DNA of 64,000 bases from contig NZ_JAPYZV010000014.1 of NCBI RefSeq assembly GCF_027812955.1, positions 1 through 64,000 of the forward strand, written 5' to 3'. The DNA comes from Pedococcus sp. 5OH_020 (GTDB taxonomy: Bacteria > Actinomycetota > Actinomycetes > Actinomycetales > Dermatophilaceae). The notes beneath the pieces were generated by a model, which worked only from the letters and a program-made list of their open reading frames with translations, was not told the DNA's origin and searched no databases. Made by a program: the position numbers and the translations under genes. Shown piece after piece: positions 32,956 through 41,572 of this stretch (position 1 is its first letter; each line of letters opens with the position of its first letter).

Positions 32956-33809
32956 GCACTGCCACGTGCCCCAACGGCCACGTGTCGGCCTCCACGGACT
33001 ACTGCGACACGTGCGGCGCTCCGATCGCGGCCGGGCAGGTCGGGGCGACCGGGGCCGCCGGGGCCGCGGCCCAGCCGTCCCCGGGGGAGCCGGGCCGGTC
33101 GAGCGCGGCCCCCACCGCACCCCCGGCGGCGGGGGCGGCCTCCACGCAGGCCTGTCCCAGCTGCGGCGCCGAGAACGACGCGGCGGCACTGTTCTGCGAG
33201 GCCTGCGGCTACGACTTCACGACGGGCACGATGCCACGCTCAAGCGGGGCGACCAGCGAGGCGAGCACCGAGGCGCCCGATGGCGCGGCCACCGGAGTGG
33301 CCGGCGCGGCCGGGGAGGCGTCCCCGGCCCAGGCCGTCGCCGGTTCGACGCTCGACCTGGGCACGGCGGCCGAGCAGCCGTCGGTGGCGCCCCCCATCGG
33401 GCTCACCTGGGTCGCCGAGGTATGGGTCGACCCGGACTGGTACGCCTCCCAGGAGAGCGAGGACCCGTGTCCGTCGCCGGGGCTTCCCGTCGTCGTGCCG
33501 CTTCGGGTCCAGAGCGTGCTCATCGGGCGGCCCTCCTCGAGCCGCAACATCCATCCGGAGATCGACTGCACGGGCGACCCCGGCGTCAGCCGCCGGCAGG
33601 CCCAGCTGACCACGGACGGCCAGCGGTGGTGGGTCGAGGACCTGCAGTCCTCGAACGGCACCTACGTCGGCCCGGCGAGCGGCCCGCTGCCCACCCAGGC
33701 AGTCCCGCCCGGCCAACGGCGCGAGCTCGCGGCGGATGACCGCGTCTACCTCGGTGCCTGGACGAGGCTCGTGGTCCGCCGGGCCACTCCGGAGGAGCAG
33801 CACGCCTGA
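32952..33809 (+). CDS. FHA-domain protein with zinc ribbons
   Basis: 285 residues. Two N-terminal Cys clusters (CPNGHVSASTDYCDTCG and CPSCGAENDAAALFCEACG) and an Ala/Gly/Ser linker lead to an FHA domain (about 170-275). The FHA core GRPSSSRNIHPEIDC, SRRQAQL and SSNGTYV holds the phosphothreonine-binding Arg, Ser and Asn. It is the likely phospho-reader of the operon. The ETTS phosphorylation motif of OdhI/GarA is absent, so it is not that PknG substrate itself. It starts in a GTGA overlap and ends the operon. Confidence 0.87.
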   Translation: MSTATCPNGHVSASTDYCDTCGAPIAAGQVGATGAAGAAAQPSPGEPGRSSAAPTAPPAAGAASTQACPSCGAENDAAALFCEACGYDFTTGTMPRSSGATSEASTEAPDGAATGVAGAAGEASPAQAVAGSTLDLGTAAEQPSVAPPIGLTWVAEVWVDPDWYASQESEDPCPSPGLPVVVPLRVQSVLIGRPSSSRNIHPEIDCTGDPGVSRRQAQLTTDGQRWWVEDLQSSNGTYVGPASGPLPTQAVPPGQRRELAADDRVYLGAWTRLVVRRATPEEQHA

Positions 33810-33979
33810 GGCTGGGGGCGCACCGGCCCTTGGTGGCGACGAAGCGCCAGCGATGTCGTGGCTTGTGCGCACCAACGCACCGCGCCGCGCTTCCTCGTCC
33901 TGTGTGCCAGCCGAGCCGTCGTGCCGTCGCGAAGGGGCGCAGTCCCCACCGTCCGTGCAGTTCTGGTGCCGACGGCAGC

Positions 33980-35272
33980 TCAGACATCGCAGCTCGCGGC
34001 GGCTGCCCGGCTCGCGAAGACCGACCTCTCGGCCTCACTGCGCGTCAGGCCGGCCGCCTGCTGGAACGCCGCCGCCGCCTCGGCTCGGCGGCCGGCGCGT
34101 TGCAGCAGGTCGCCGCGCACCGAGTGAAGGTGGGGATAGTCGGACAGTCTGCCAGCGGCCAGTACGGCATCGACGACTGCCAGCCCGGCTTCCGGTCCCC
34201 TCGAGAATCCTACGGCGACAGCGCGGTTGACCTCCACGACGGGTGAGGGCCAGATGGTCGCGAGCAGGGCGTAGAGGTCGGAGATGCGGGCCCAGTCCGT
34301 GTCCTCGGGGCGAAGGGCGCGGGCGTAGCAGGCGGCGACAGCGGCCTGCACGGCGTACGGGCCGAGAGGACCGCCGGTCTGCTCGGCACGCGAGAGCGAG
34401 GCCAGTCCCCGACGGACGAGTAGCCGGTCCCAGCGTCGACGGTCCTGATCGGGCAGCAGCACCGGTTCACCACCTGGGCTGACACGGGCCGCGAGGCGCG
34501 ATGCCTGCAGTTCCCTCAGGGCCAGCAGTCCGTGGACCTCGGACTCGTCCGGCAGCAGGGTGGCGAGCACGCGACCCAAGCGCATCGCCTCCTGGCACAG
34601 TGCGGGCCGCACCCAGTCGTCGCCGGACGTCGCGGCATACCCCTCGTTGAAGATCAGGTAGACGACCTCGAGGACCGCTCCCAGACGTGTGGCCAGCTCC
34701 TCACGCGGCGGGAGTTCGAACCGGACCTGCCTCTGGCTCAACGTCCTCTTGGCGCGGACGATCCGCTGCGCCATCGTCGGCTCCGGGACGAGGAAGGCAC
34801 GGGCGAGCTCGTCGGTCGAGAGCCCGCCGAGGCAGCGAAGGGTCAGGGCGACACGGGACTCAAGCGACAGGATCGGGTGGCAGGCGGTGAGGACCAGACG
34901 CAGCAGGTCGTCACCGACATGGTCGTCCATGGCGTCGACCCGCACATCGGCGTCCACGGCCGGCGCGTCGGATGTCAGGTCAGCCGCGATGACGGCGATC
35001 CGACGGTCGTGCGTGGCGGCGCGGCGATGGGCGTCGATGGCACGTCGCTTCGCCGTCGTCATGAGCCAGCCGCCCGGATTGGGTGGGATGCCGGTCGACG
35101 GCCACTGTTGGAGGGCTGCGACCAGCGCCTCCTGGGCGACGTCCTCCGCGACCCCCACGTCACCGGTGGCCCGCGCCAGGCCCGCAATGAGCCGGCTCGA
35201 CTCAATGCGCCAGACCGCCTCGACCGCACGCCTGGCAGCCGTAGTCCGTTCGTCCAACCCCTCATCGGTCAC
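33980..35272 (-). CDS. ECF42-type RNA polymerase sigma factor with C-terminal TPR-like domain
   Basis: 430 residues, twice the usual ECF length. Sigma region 2 (about 20-90, with DVAEDVAQEALVAALQQWP-like sequence) and region 4 (about 130-190, LTLRCLGGLSTDELARAFLVPEPTMAQRIVRAKRTL) are followed by about 240 residues with DUF6596/TPR-like helices (VVYLIFNEGYAAT, LLLPDQDRRRWD). This is the ECF42 architecture, in which the C-terminal extension replaces an anti-sigma factor. It is co-directional with and directly downstream of the DGPF-domain gene, the hallmark ECF42 partner. Confidence 0.88.
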   Translation of the reverse strand: MTDEGLDERTTAARRAVEAVWRIESSRLIAGLARATGDVGVAEDVAQEALVAALQQWPSTGIPPNPGGWLMTTAKRRAIDAHRRAATHDRRIAVIAADLTSDAPAVDADVRVDAMDDHVGDDLLRLVLTACHPILSLESRVALTLRCLGGLSTDELARAFLVPEPTMAQRIVRAKRTLSQRQVRFELPPREELATRLGAVLEVVYLIFNEGYAATSGDDWVRPALCQEAMRLGRVLATLLPDESEVHGLLALRELQASRLAARVSPGGEPVLLPDQDRRRWDRLLVRRGLASLSRAEQTGGPLGPYAVQAAVAACYARALRPEDTDWARISDLYALLATIWPSPVVEVNRAVAVGFSRGPEAGLAVVDAVLAAGRLSDYPHLHSVRGDLLQRAGRRAEAAAAFQQAAGLTRSEAERSVFASRAAAASCDV

Positions 35273-35365
35273 CGGCCGAGCCTACGTCCGCACACGGCTG
35301 CGTCGGAGGGGTTGCGCCACTCCTGGCCCGGTGGCGCGAGCCCGACAAGCAGGTGGCCTCATGGG

Positions 35366-35737
35366 TCACCGCGGTGGGCCGAAGTCCTCGGGCGCCAGGA
35401 TCTTGATGACGTCGCACTCACCCCTCCAGCCCGGCCACAGCTCCAGGTGAGCCTGCATGAAACGCGAGGTCCACTCGACCGCCTCCTCCTTCGAGCGCAC
35501 CTCGTAGACGGCATACGAGATGTACTCCTTGGCCTCCGCGAACGGCCCGTCCATGACGGACAGCTCACCGCCGGCGACGGTGATCCGGGCTCCGGCCGCG
35601 CTGGGTGAGAGCCGTGCGTTGTCGAGCAGCGCACCGGAGGCAGTGGCCTGCGCGCCGAGGTCCACGATGGCGGCCATCAGCCCTGGAGGCGGCGGGCCGG
35701 CGGGCTGGGTGCCCTTGAGGACGGCGATGTAGCGCAT
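35366..35737 (-). CDS. YciI-like / DGPF-domain protein
   Basis: 123 residues of the YCII-related family with the conserved MDGPFAEAKE motif and a C-terminal LELWPGW segment. DGPF proteins are the conserved neighbours and probable regulon members of ECF42 sigma factors; their activity is unknown. A good GGAGAG lies before the ATG at 35737. It is 93 nt upstream of the sigma gene on the same strand. Confidence 0.87.
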   Translation of the reverse strand: MRYIAVLKGTQPAGPPPPGLMAAIVDLGAQATASGALLDNARLSPSAAGARITVAGGELSVMDGPFAEAKEYISYAVYEVRSKEEAVEWTSRFMQAHLELWPGWRGECDVIKILAPEDFGPPR

Positions 35738-35774
35738 GGTGCTCTCCTCTGCTGTGAAACGTGCTGGGTGGGGG

Positions 35775-36476
35775 TCAGCCGGCGAGCCGGCGGTACCGGT
35801 GGATGGCGACGACGGTGATCCACGAGAAGACGAGGACCACGGCGCCGGTGAAAAGCAGGTTGGCCGCGACGCTACCGGCGCCGGAGGCGACACGGAGGAA
35901 GCCGCCGAGGAAGACCACGCCGGTGACGCGCGAGGACATCGCCAACGAGCCTGCGCCCTCTGCGACGAACCGCCGCGCCAGCACGAAGCAGCACGCTGCG
36001 ATGGCCACGAATCCGGTCGTCGCTGTTGCCAGGTGCCCGATGCCGTGCGCCGTCACCCTGGCCGCGCCCTCCGGCGTGCCGACCGGGAAGCCGAGGGCGG
36101 GGTCGGCCCGCAGCACGCCGGCGGCGACCAGGCAGGCGCCGAAGACCGCGGTCAGCACTGGTGCCCACCGACCACCCGGCCCACCGGCGAGCGCCCGGCG
36201 CAGACCAACGGCGAACGCCAGCAGCATCAGCCCGGTGAGGACGAAGTTGCTGACCTGGACCCAGCCGAGGTTTCCGTTCTCCAGCAGGCTCCACTGGTGC
36301 CGCGTCAGGCTGTAGCCGTCCCGCGTAACGGCCAGGCTGAGTGACACGGCGACGTAGAACGGGCCGGCGACGGCACCCCAGCCGAGCAGGCTACGCGTGA
36401 CGTTCACCGGGCTCCAGCCGTCCTCACACGGAATCAGTTTGGGGCTAGGGGCGGTTTGCGGTTCGGTGGTGCTCAT
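35775..36476 (-). CDS. DUF998 family membrane protein
   Basis: 233 residues with six hydrophobic helices and the DUF998 features SLLGWGAVAGPFYV near the N-terminus, WVQVSNFVLTGLMLLAFAVGLRR and the ADPALGFPVGTPEG loop. Function is unknown. It lies 37 nt upstream of the DGPF gene on the same strand, so it may belong to the ECF42 operon. Confidence 0.82.
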   Translation of the reverse strand: MSTTEPQTAPSPKLIPCEDGWSPVNVTRSLLGWGAVAGPFYVAVSLSLAVTRDGYSLTRHQWSLLENGNLGWVQVSNFVLTGLMLLAFAVGLRRALAGGPGGRWAPVLTAVFGACLVAAGVLRADPALGFPVGTPEGAARVTAHGIGHLATATTGFVAIAACCFVLARRFVAEGAGSLAMSSRVTGVVFLGGFLRVASGAGSVAANLLFTGAVVLVFSWITVVAIHRYRRLAG

Positions 36477-36846
36477 CGTGGCCTCCCGAGATGTGCGCCG
36501 GCCTGGTGCCGTGCGCCGTCACCATCTCCACGAACGGCGCGACGGCGGATCGACATCGCACACCGGGAGACTTGGCCCGGGCCCCCGCGCCCCCGCGAAC
36601 GGGCGAGCCGGGAACGGCCACCAGGCCAGCCCCACGCTCGGCCGCGGCCTCCAGGCACTGTGAGCGTTACCTCCAAGGGCGATATGGGGTGGTCAGCGCG
36701 ACCAAGCTGATGCCGCCTGACCCCGAGATCGTCGCGAATGGCGGCGACTGCTCAAGAGTGTCAGCCTCATCTTCATCCACCCCTTCCGGGGATTCGCGTT
36801 TGGGGAGCCGGCACCGCATACGTCCACTGCCTGCGAGACCTGCCGC
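36477..36846. other. intergenic, no gene recognised
   Basis: About 370 nt between the DUF998 gene and the helical secreted protein, both on the minus strand. No frame shows coding character, and I see no strong hairpin or promoter. It should hold the promoter of the DUF998-DGPF-ECF42 group. Confidence 0.4.
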
Positions 36847-37554
36847 TCAGCGAACTTTGGAGGGGAACTGGGCGATGATTCCGCTGCTGAGCATGTCTGC
36901 CATCTCGAGAATGTGGCGGTGCACGGCGTCATAGTCGGCGACGCTGGCGGCATAGTCGCCGCTGAGCTCGTGGGCTGCCTCCGCGAGCGTCTGGTCGAGG
37001 TGGGTCTTCATGTCGGCCCGCATCACGCTGTCCGGCCAGGACTTCGGGTTCGCCGCCGCCAGGAAGTCGGCGATGTCGTCGGCGTTGGCGTACCAACGCG
37101 CCTTGGCCTCGGCGAAGGCGCCGGCGTTGCCCGTCTTGGCCGCCTGGAGAACCTCGACGGCGATGGTGATGTGGTCATGCAGAAGCGCGGTGAGCCGGTT
37201 GCCGGCCGCATCGCCGTAGAACGGCTTTATGGCGTCACCGATGTCGTCCTGGTTCTCCACGAGGCGCCCTGCCGTCGTCGGGAAGCCCTTCGTGTCGGCA
37301 GCGAAGGTGACGATCGCCAGGCGCGTCCAGGTGATGTGGTCCTCCCAGAGCCGGCGCATCTCGTCATGCAGCGCGAGCCGCGGGTGGGTGCTGATGCTGA
37401 TCGTTGCCTGCGGCATGCCTTCCGACATGGTGGTAGGGGTCTGGGCGCTCGCCTGGGGGATGGCCAAGGCGAAGGCCGCGAGCGAGGCGAGCGCCGCAAC
37501 GATGCGGGGAAGCCGTAGCCGAGAGGGGGACTGGTGGTCGGACGTGTCGGTCAT
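36847..37554 (-). CDS. secreted helical protein with conserved histidines
   Basis: 235 residues. A signal peptide ending ASAQ (about residue 38) is followed by a four-helix-like domain with His and acidic residues in helical positions: LALHDEMRRLWEDHITWTR, then LLHDHITIAVEVL, KTHLDQTLAEAAHEL and YDAVHRHILEMADML. The pattern suggests a ferritin- or hemerythrin-like metal-binding bundle outside the membrane, but no characterised family was recognised. The ATG at 37554 is the first start that gives a clean signal peptide. Confidence 0.6.
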   Translation of the reverse strand: MTDTSDHQSPSRLRLPRIVAALASLAAFALAIPQASAQTPTTMSEGMPQATISISTHPRLALHDEMRRLWEDHITWTRLAIVTFAADTKGFPTTAGRLVENQDDIGDAIKPFYGDAAGNRLTALLHDHITIAVEVLQAAKTGNAGAFAEAKARWYANADDIADFLAAANPKSWPDSVMRADMKTHLDQTLAEAAHELSGDYAASVADYDAVHRHILEMADMLSSGIIAQFPSKVR

Positions 37555-37831
37555 GGGGCTCCTTCGTATGCCTTGCTGTGGACCGCCCGGGCGGCCGCGA
37601 CGCTGAAGGCCGGCCCGGGACATGGTGTTAGCGTCGATGCGTCGCCGGTTCATACCCCGACGAGCTGGATCACGTTCCGAGAGGCTGGAAGTCGGTGGGA
37701 CGAAACGGCCTTCTCCGTCACACACCAGGCATGGGAGCGATCCACGGCAGCGCCGAAGGGTGGAACGTCGAGCGGCCTGGGAAACATTGCGTCCCCCTGC
37801 GAGCGGCCACACTCGCGGGCATGCTGATGGC

Positions 37832-38122
37832 ATGAGCGTCGACCCCGTAGTCACGAATCCCTGAGCACTACACGGTCATCTTCGAGAACGACAAGGTGCG
37901 CGTCCTCCAGTACACGGACCGGCCGCGCGACAAGACGACGCCACATGCCCACCCCGACAGTGTCATGTACACCCTGAGCTCCTTTCGTCGGCGGCTTGTT
38001 TCGGGCGACATGCAGCGCGAGGTGGAGCTTGAGGCAAGGACCGTGGGCTGGCTACCCGCGCAGCAGCACCAAGGAGAGAACATCGGCGAGACTCCGACCC
38101 ACGCGCTTCGTCGATTGAAGGA
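37832..38122 (+). pseudogene. frameshifted small cupin-like protein
   Basis: The N-terminus MSVDPVVTNP is in one frame, and EHYTVIFENDKVRVLQYTD, TTPHAHPDSVMYTL and GWLPAQQHQGENIGETPTH continue in the next. An extra C in the CCC at 37859-37861 explains the shift. The C-terminal strand (expected to end in a VELK-like motif) is also out of phase near 38105. The joined product of about 95 residues resembles small single-domain cupins with an HxHPxS metal motif. Gene decay or sequencing error cannot be told apart here. Confidence 0.6.
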
Positions 38123-38578
38123 AATCGGCCGGGGGAGTCTTCTCACCCCTGACCGGCGCCGCAGGGCTTGTGGCCATCTGTGGGGCGGGTTCGGGGTCTC
38201 CGAGCGGTGCGCATGCCGGCTGGTTGGCGTGCGCCGATCCAGCCACGGGCTACCCCGGCGGCGCCGGCCGGACGAGGAGTCACGGCTGCGCACCATGACC
38301 TCAGCGCCTGGCTCGACGAGGTCCCTAGGGACGCATCGACGCACCGGTCCGGTCACCCGTCCCCTGTCGGACCTAGGCGCACTCAATGCGGCATTTCGCC
38401 GGGAGCTAGGTGGCGTAACACGCCTTGTTCGTACCGACAGAGACGGCGAGGTCGGCCAGCGGGGTCAAATAGTCGATTGGCCCCAAACCTGATGCCCGGG
38501 GGCCGGCCGGCGGTCGGCCAGAGGTGCTGCGCGGCCGTTGCGCCGGTGAGAGGCACACGTCGCGGTCGCTTCAGCGGC
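38123..38578. other. intergenic, no gene recognised
   Basis: About 455 nt between the disrupted cupin gene and the Smr gene. Frames are open in places, but their composition is shadow-like with no domain. No hairpin with a T-run is visible. Confidence 0.4.
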
Positions 38579-38833
38579 CTACTTCCAGCGGAAGTGGACG
38601 AACACCCGGCCGAAGTTGTCCGAGTCCTTCTCGACTCGGTGATAGACCGCCTTGACCTCTTTGCGATCCAGAAAGCGCAGGACGCGCTTCTTGAGCTGCC
38701 CCGAGCCCTTGCCCGGAATGATCTCTACCAGTGGCGCCTTCTTGGCGACGGCTTCGTCAATGACGGTTTGGAGCGCGCGCTCGATCTCGTCGCCGCGGTT
38801 GTAGATGTCGTGCAGGTCGAGCTTCAGCTTCAC
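38579..38833 (-). CDS. stand-alone Smr-domain protein
   Basis: 84 residues forming just the Smr domain found at the C-terminus of MutS2: LDLHDIYNRGDEIERAL, VEIIPGKGSGQLKKRVLRFL and a C-terminal VFVHFRW strand. The LDLH and GKGSG motifs are the putative nuclease/nucleic-acid-binding residues. Stand-alone Smr proteins are proposed endonucleases acting on branched DNA or stalled ribosomes. The start is GTG with no strong ribosome-binding site. It is divergent from the phospholipase D gene, with an 81-nt gap. Confidence 0.82.
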   Translation of the reverse strand: MKLKLDLHDIYNRGDEIERALQTVIDEAVAKKAPLVEIIPGKGSGQLKKRVLRFLDRKEVKAVYHRVEKDSDNFGRVFVHFRWK

Positions 38834-38914
38834 CAGGTCATTGTGCGGCTGCGCGCCGGCTCACGGGGCGCGGCGGCGATCCACGCCGGATCGTGGATGC
38901 GGCATGCTCGGGGC

Positions 38915-40495
38915 ATGGTGGACCCAGCCGAGTGGTTGCTGACCCAAGTGGAGCGCGCGAACCCGCTGACCCGGCTCGACGACCTGCACGATGGCGGCCG
39001 GGCGTGGTCGCAAGGCAACCACGTCCGGCCGCTCATCCACGGGGCGACCTACTTCCAAGCCCTGCACGACGCGCTCGAGGCGACACGCCCGGGCGACGTG
39101 GTCTTCTTCACCGACTGGCAGGGCGATGCCGACGAGCAGCTCACCGGAACGCCCGGTAGTGAGGTGGTCGAGGTGCTGTCCCGCGCGGACCAGCGAGGCG
39201 TCACCGTCCGCGGCCTGGTGTGGCGCTCCCATCTGGACAAGACCGGGTTCTTCGCCACCGAGAACCGTCACCTGGGCGAGCAGCTGCGCAGGCGGGGCGC
39301 GGTAGTGCTGCTCGACATGCGGGTGCGCGCGGGAGGCTCACACCACCAGAAGTTCGTCGTGGTCCGGCACCGTGACGACTCCAGTCGTGACGTGGCATTC
39401 GTTGGCGGTATCGACCTGGCCCACAACCGGCGGGACGACGCCGCGCACCTCGGCGATCCGCAGGCACAGCCCCTGACCAAGGAGTACGGCGCACGCCCGC
39501 CCTGGCATGACGTACAGGTGGCGATCCACGGGCCCGCCGTCCACGACGTCGAGACCGTCTTCAGGGAGCGTTGGAATGATCCCGCGCCACTGTCGCGTTC
39601 CCCGTGGCGGCGAGGGGCCGACAGGCTCCGGGGCCTGAACAGCTCGCCCGACCACCTCCCCGACCAGTGGCCGCCGCCGGAACCTGCAGGCTCCCATACC
39701 GTGCAGCTCCTGAGGACCTATCCCAGCCTCCCTTTCGGCCGCGACTACCCCTTTGCCAAGGGCGGTGAGCGCAGCGTCGCCCGCGGCTACTGCAAGGCCG
39801 TGGGCCAGGCTCAGGACATCATCTACGTCGAGGACCAGTACTTCTGGGGCCACGACGTCGGGCGAGTCTTCGAGGGACAGCTGCGGGCGCGGCCCGAGCT
39901 GCGCCTGATCGTGGTCATCCCGCTCGTGCCGGATCTCGACGGACTCAACCGCGTGCCACAGCTGCTCGGTCGTCACCGAGCGATCGGTCGACTGTTGGAG
40001 GCCGCTCCCGGACGCGTCGCGGCGTACGGCTTGGAGAACCACGCCGGCGTCCCCGTCTACGTGCACGCCAAGGTCTGCATCATCGACGACACCTGGGCCA
40101 GCACCGGCTCGGACAACTTGAGTCGCCGCTCGTGGACGCACGACTCGGAACTCACGGCCGTCGTCCTGGACGAGGACTACGCCCGCGACCTGCGGCTCAC
40201 CCTCGGCGCGGAGCATCTGGACAGGCTCGATGAGGTGGCCAGTCGTGGCCTGCAGGCGACGATGAGTGACTGCGTCGATCCTGCGGGGATGTTCCAAGCC
40301 TACGCCGACTACGCCGCAGGGCTCGACGACTGGCACGCAGGGGGTAGACAAGGAACGCGACCCCCGGGGCGACTCCGCCGGCTGCCACTGCCCCTGCTCA
40401 CTGCGCGTGAGCGTCACTGGGCAGCGTTGCCACTGGACGTGGTCCAGGACCCTGACGGCAGACCACCGGCACTGCGAAGAACTGACCGCTACTGA
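38915..40495 (+). CDS. phospholipase D family protein
   Basis: 526 residues with two PLD half-sites: HQK (His144-Lys146 in SHHQKFVVV) and HAK (near 383, VHAKVCIIDD, followed by GSDNLSRRS). The flanking VFFTDWQGD and FVGGIDLAHNR are typical of the bacterial PLD/cardiolipin-synthase superfamily, GDNLSRR resembling secreted PLDs. It has no obvious signal peptide or membrane helix, so it is probably cytoplasmic or peripheral. It should hydrolyse or transfer phosphatidyl groups. The start is ATG 38915 or the adjacent GTG 38918. Confidence 0.85.
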   Translation: MVDPAEWLLTQVERANPLTRLDDLHDGGRAWSQGNHVRPLIHGATYFQALHDALEATRPGDVVFFTDWQGDADEQLTGTPGSEVVEVLSRADQRGVTVRGLVWRSHLDKTGFFATENRHLGEQLRRRGAVVLLDMRVRAGGSHHQKFVVVRHRDDSSRDVAFVGGIDLAHNRRDDAAHLGDPQAQPLTKEYGARPPWHDVQVAIHGPAVHDVETVFRERWNDPAPLSRSPWRRGADRLRGLNSSPDHLPDQWPPPEPAGSHTVQLLRTYPSLPFGRDYPFAKGGERSVARGYCKAVGQAQDIIYVEDQYFWGHDVGRVFEGQLRARPELRLIVVIPLVPDLDGLNRVPQLLGRHRAIGRLLEAAPGRVAAYGLENHAGVPVYVHAKVCIIDDTWASTGSDNLSRRSWTHDSELTAVVLDEDYARDLRLTLGAEHLDRLDEVASRGLQATMSDCVDPAGMFQAYADYAAGLDDWHAGGRQGTRPPGRLRRLPLPLLTARERHWAALPLDVVQDPDGRPPALRRTDRY

Positions 40496-40644
40496 CGACA
40501 GAACGGAACGTGGTGCGGCTGGGTCCCAGCGGTCGGGTGTTGCGGTCATCGTGACTAGGAGCACAGGGATGCGTGAGACATACGTGAACCAGTCTGAGAA
40601 GACGAGATCGGACCACGTGACCTCCCGGTCGAAGTCGATGTCGG

Positions 40645-40833
40645 CTATGCATCGGTGACCCGCTGGGGTGTGCATTCTCCGTAGGCGCCGCCGCATCGGC
40701 ACCCTTCGGGAACGACGACCGCTGATGCTTCGATCAGAGCCTGGGCTTCGTCTTCCGTGGCGTACTCGGCGACCAGGCCCAACGTGCTGCGAACGGAGAG
40801 AACTCGTCTGCCGCCGTCCGCGCGGGGCGTCAC
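40645..40833 (-). CDS. small Cys-containing hypothetical protein
   Basis: 62 residues starting at GTG: an Arg-rich N-terminus, the phrase GLVAEYATEDEAQALIEASAVVV, and CRCGGAYGEC near the end. The three close Cys suggest a metal site. No family was recognised. It is 40 nt downstream of the response regulator on the same strand. Confidence 0.5.
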   Translation of the reverse strand: MTPRADGGRRVLSVRSTLGLVAEYATEDEAQALIEASAVVVPEGCRCGGAYGECTPQRVTDA

Positions 40834-40873
40834 ACCGCCGCTTGGCCTGCAGGCTCGCCCTCGCCCCGCAAAG

Positions 40874-41572
40874 TCACGGGTCGAGGTGGTGTTCGTAGGC
40901 GTAGCGGACGGCTTGGCTGCGGTCGCGGACTCCGGTCTTGGTGAAGATGTGGTTGATGTGGGTTTTTACCGTCGCGTTGGACAGCACGAGGGTGTGGGCG
41001 ATCTCGGTGTTGGAAAGGCCGCCGGCGATGAGCTTGAGGACCTCGATCTCGCGTGCTGTCAGCCCATCCAGGGTGGCCATGGATGGTTCGCTTGCTCCCG
41101 GGGCCGGGCGGGCTCGGCTGTCCAGTAGGGAGGCGACCAGGCGCTGTTGGATGGTGGGGTCGAGGTGCGTGCGACCGGCGGCGACGTCGACCAGGGCGCG
41201 TTGGATTTCCTCGGCCGTGGCGTCCTTGGTGAGGTAGCCGGTGGCCCCGGCTCGTAGCGCGGGCAGCAGGTCGGCGTCCTCGGCGTAGGTGGAGAGCACG
41301 AGCACCTGCGTCTTGGGGTGGTCGACCCGGATGGTTCGGGTGGCCTCGATGCCGTCCAGCACCGGCATGTGTAGGTCCATGAGGATGACGTCCGGGGCCA
41401 AGGTGGCGGTCTGCTCGATGGCTTGGGCGCCGTCGCCGACGGCTCCGACTACGTCGACGCCGTCGAGCAGGCCGAGCACCAGGGTGAGGCCGTCGCGGAC
41501 GACTCGCTGGTCGTCGGCGATCAGTACCCGCAGGCGCGCCGAGGAAGGGCCCGGCGGGTCCGGGCCGGTCAT
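40874..41572 (-). CDS. NarL/LuxR-family response regulator
   Basis: 232 residues: a receiver domain (about 14-130) with the acidic pair in IADDQ, the phosphoacceptor Asp in VILMDLHMP, the switch Thr/Ser in LVLSTYAEDADLL and the Lys in YLTKDA, then a LuxR-type helix-turn-helix (about 165-228, LTAREIEVLKLIAGGLSNTEIAHTLVLS). It partners the upstream kinase, with which it shares an ATGA overlap (41569-41572). Target genes are unknown. Confidence 0.9.
   Translation of the reverse strand: MTGPDPPGPSSARLRVLIADDQRVVRDGLTLVLGLLDGVDVVGAVGDGAQAIEQTATLAPDVILMDLHMPVLDGIEATRTIRVDHPKTQVLVLSTYAEDADLLPALRAGATGYLTKDATAEEIQRALVDVAAGRTHLDPTIQQRLVASLLDSRARPAPGASEPSMATLDGLTAREIEVLKLIAGGLSNTEIAHTLVLSNATVKTHINHIFTKTGVRDRSQAVRYAYEHHLDP

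Noticed and set aside
34705-34725. GTTCGAACC-like tRNA T-loop sequence
   Set aside because: It lies inside the ECF42 sigma gene in good coding frame, and no cloverleaf surrounds it.
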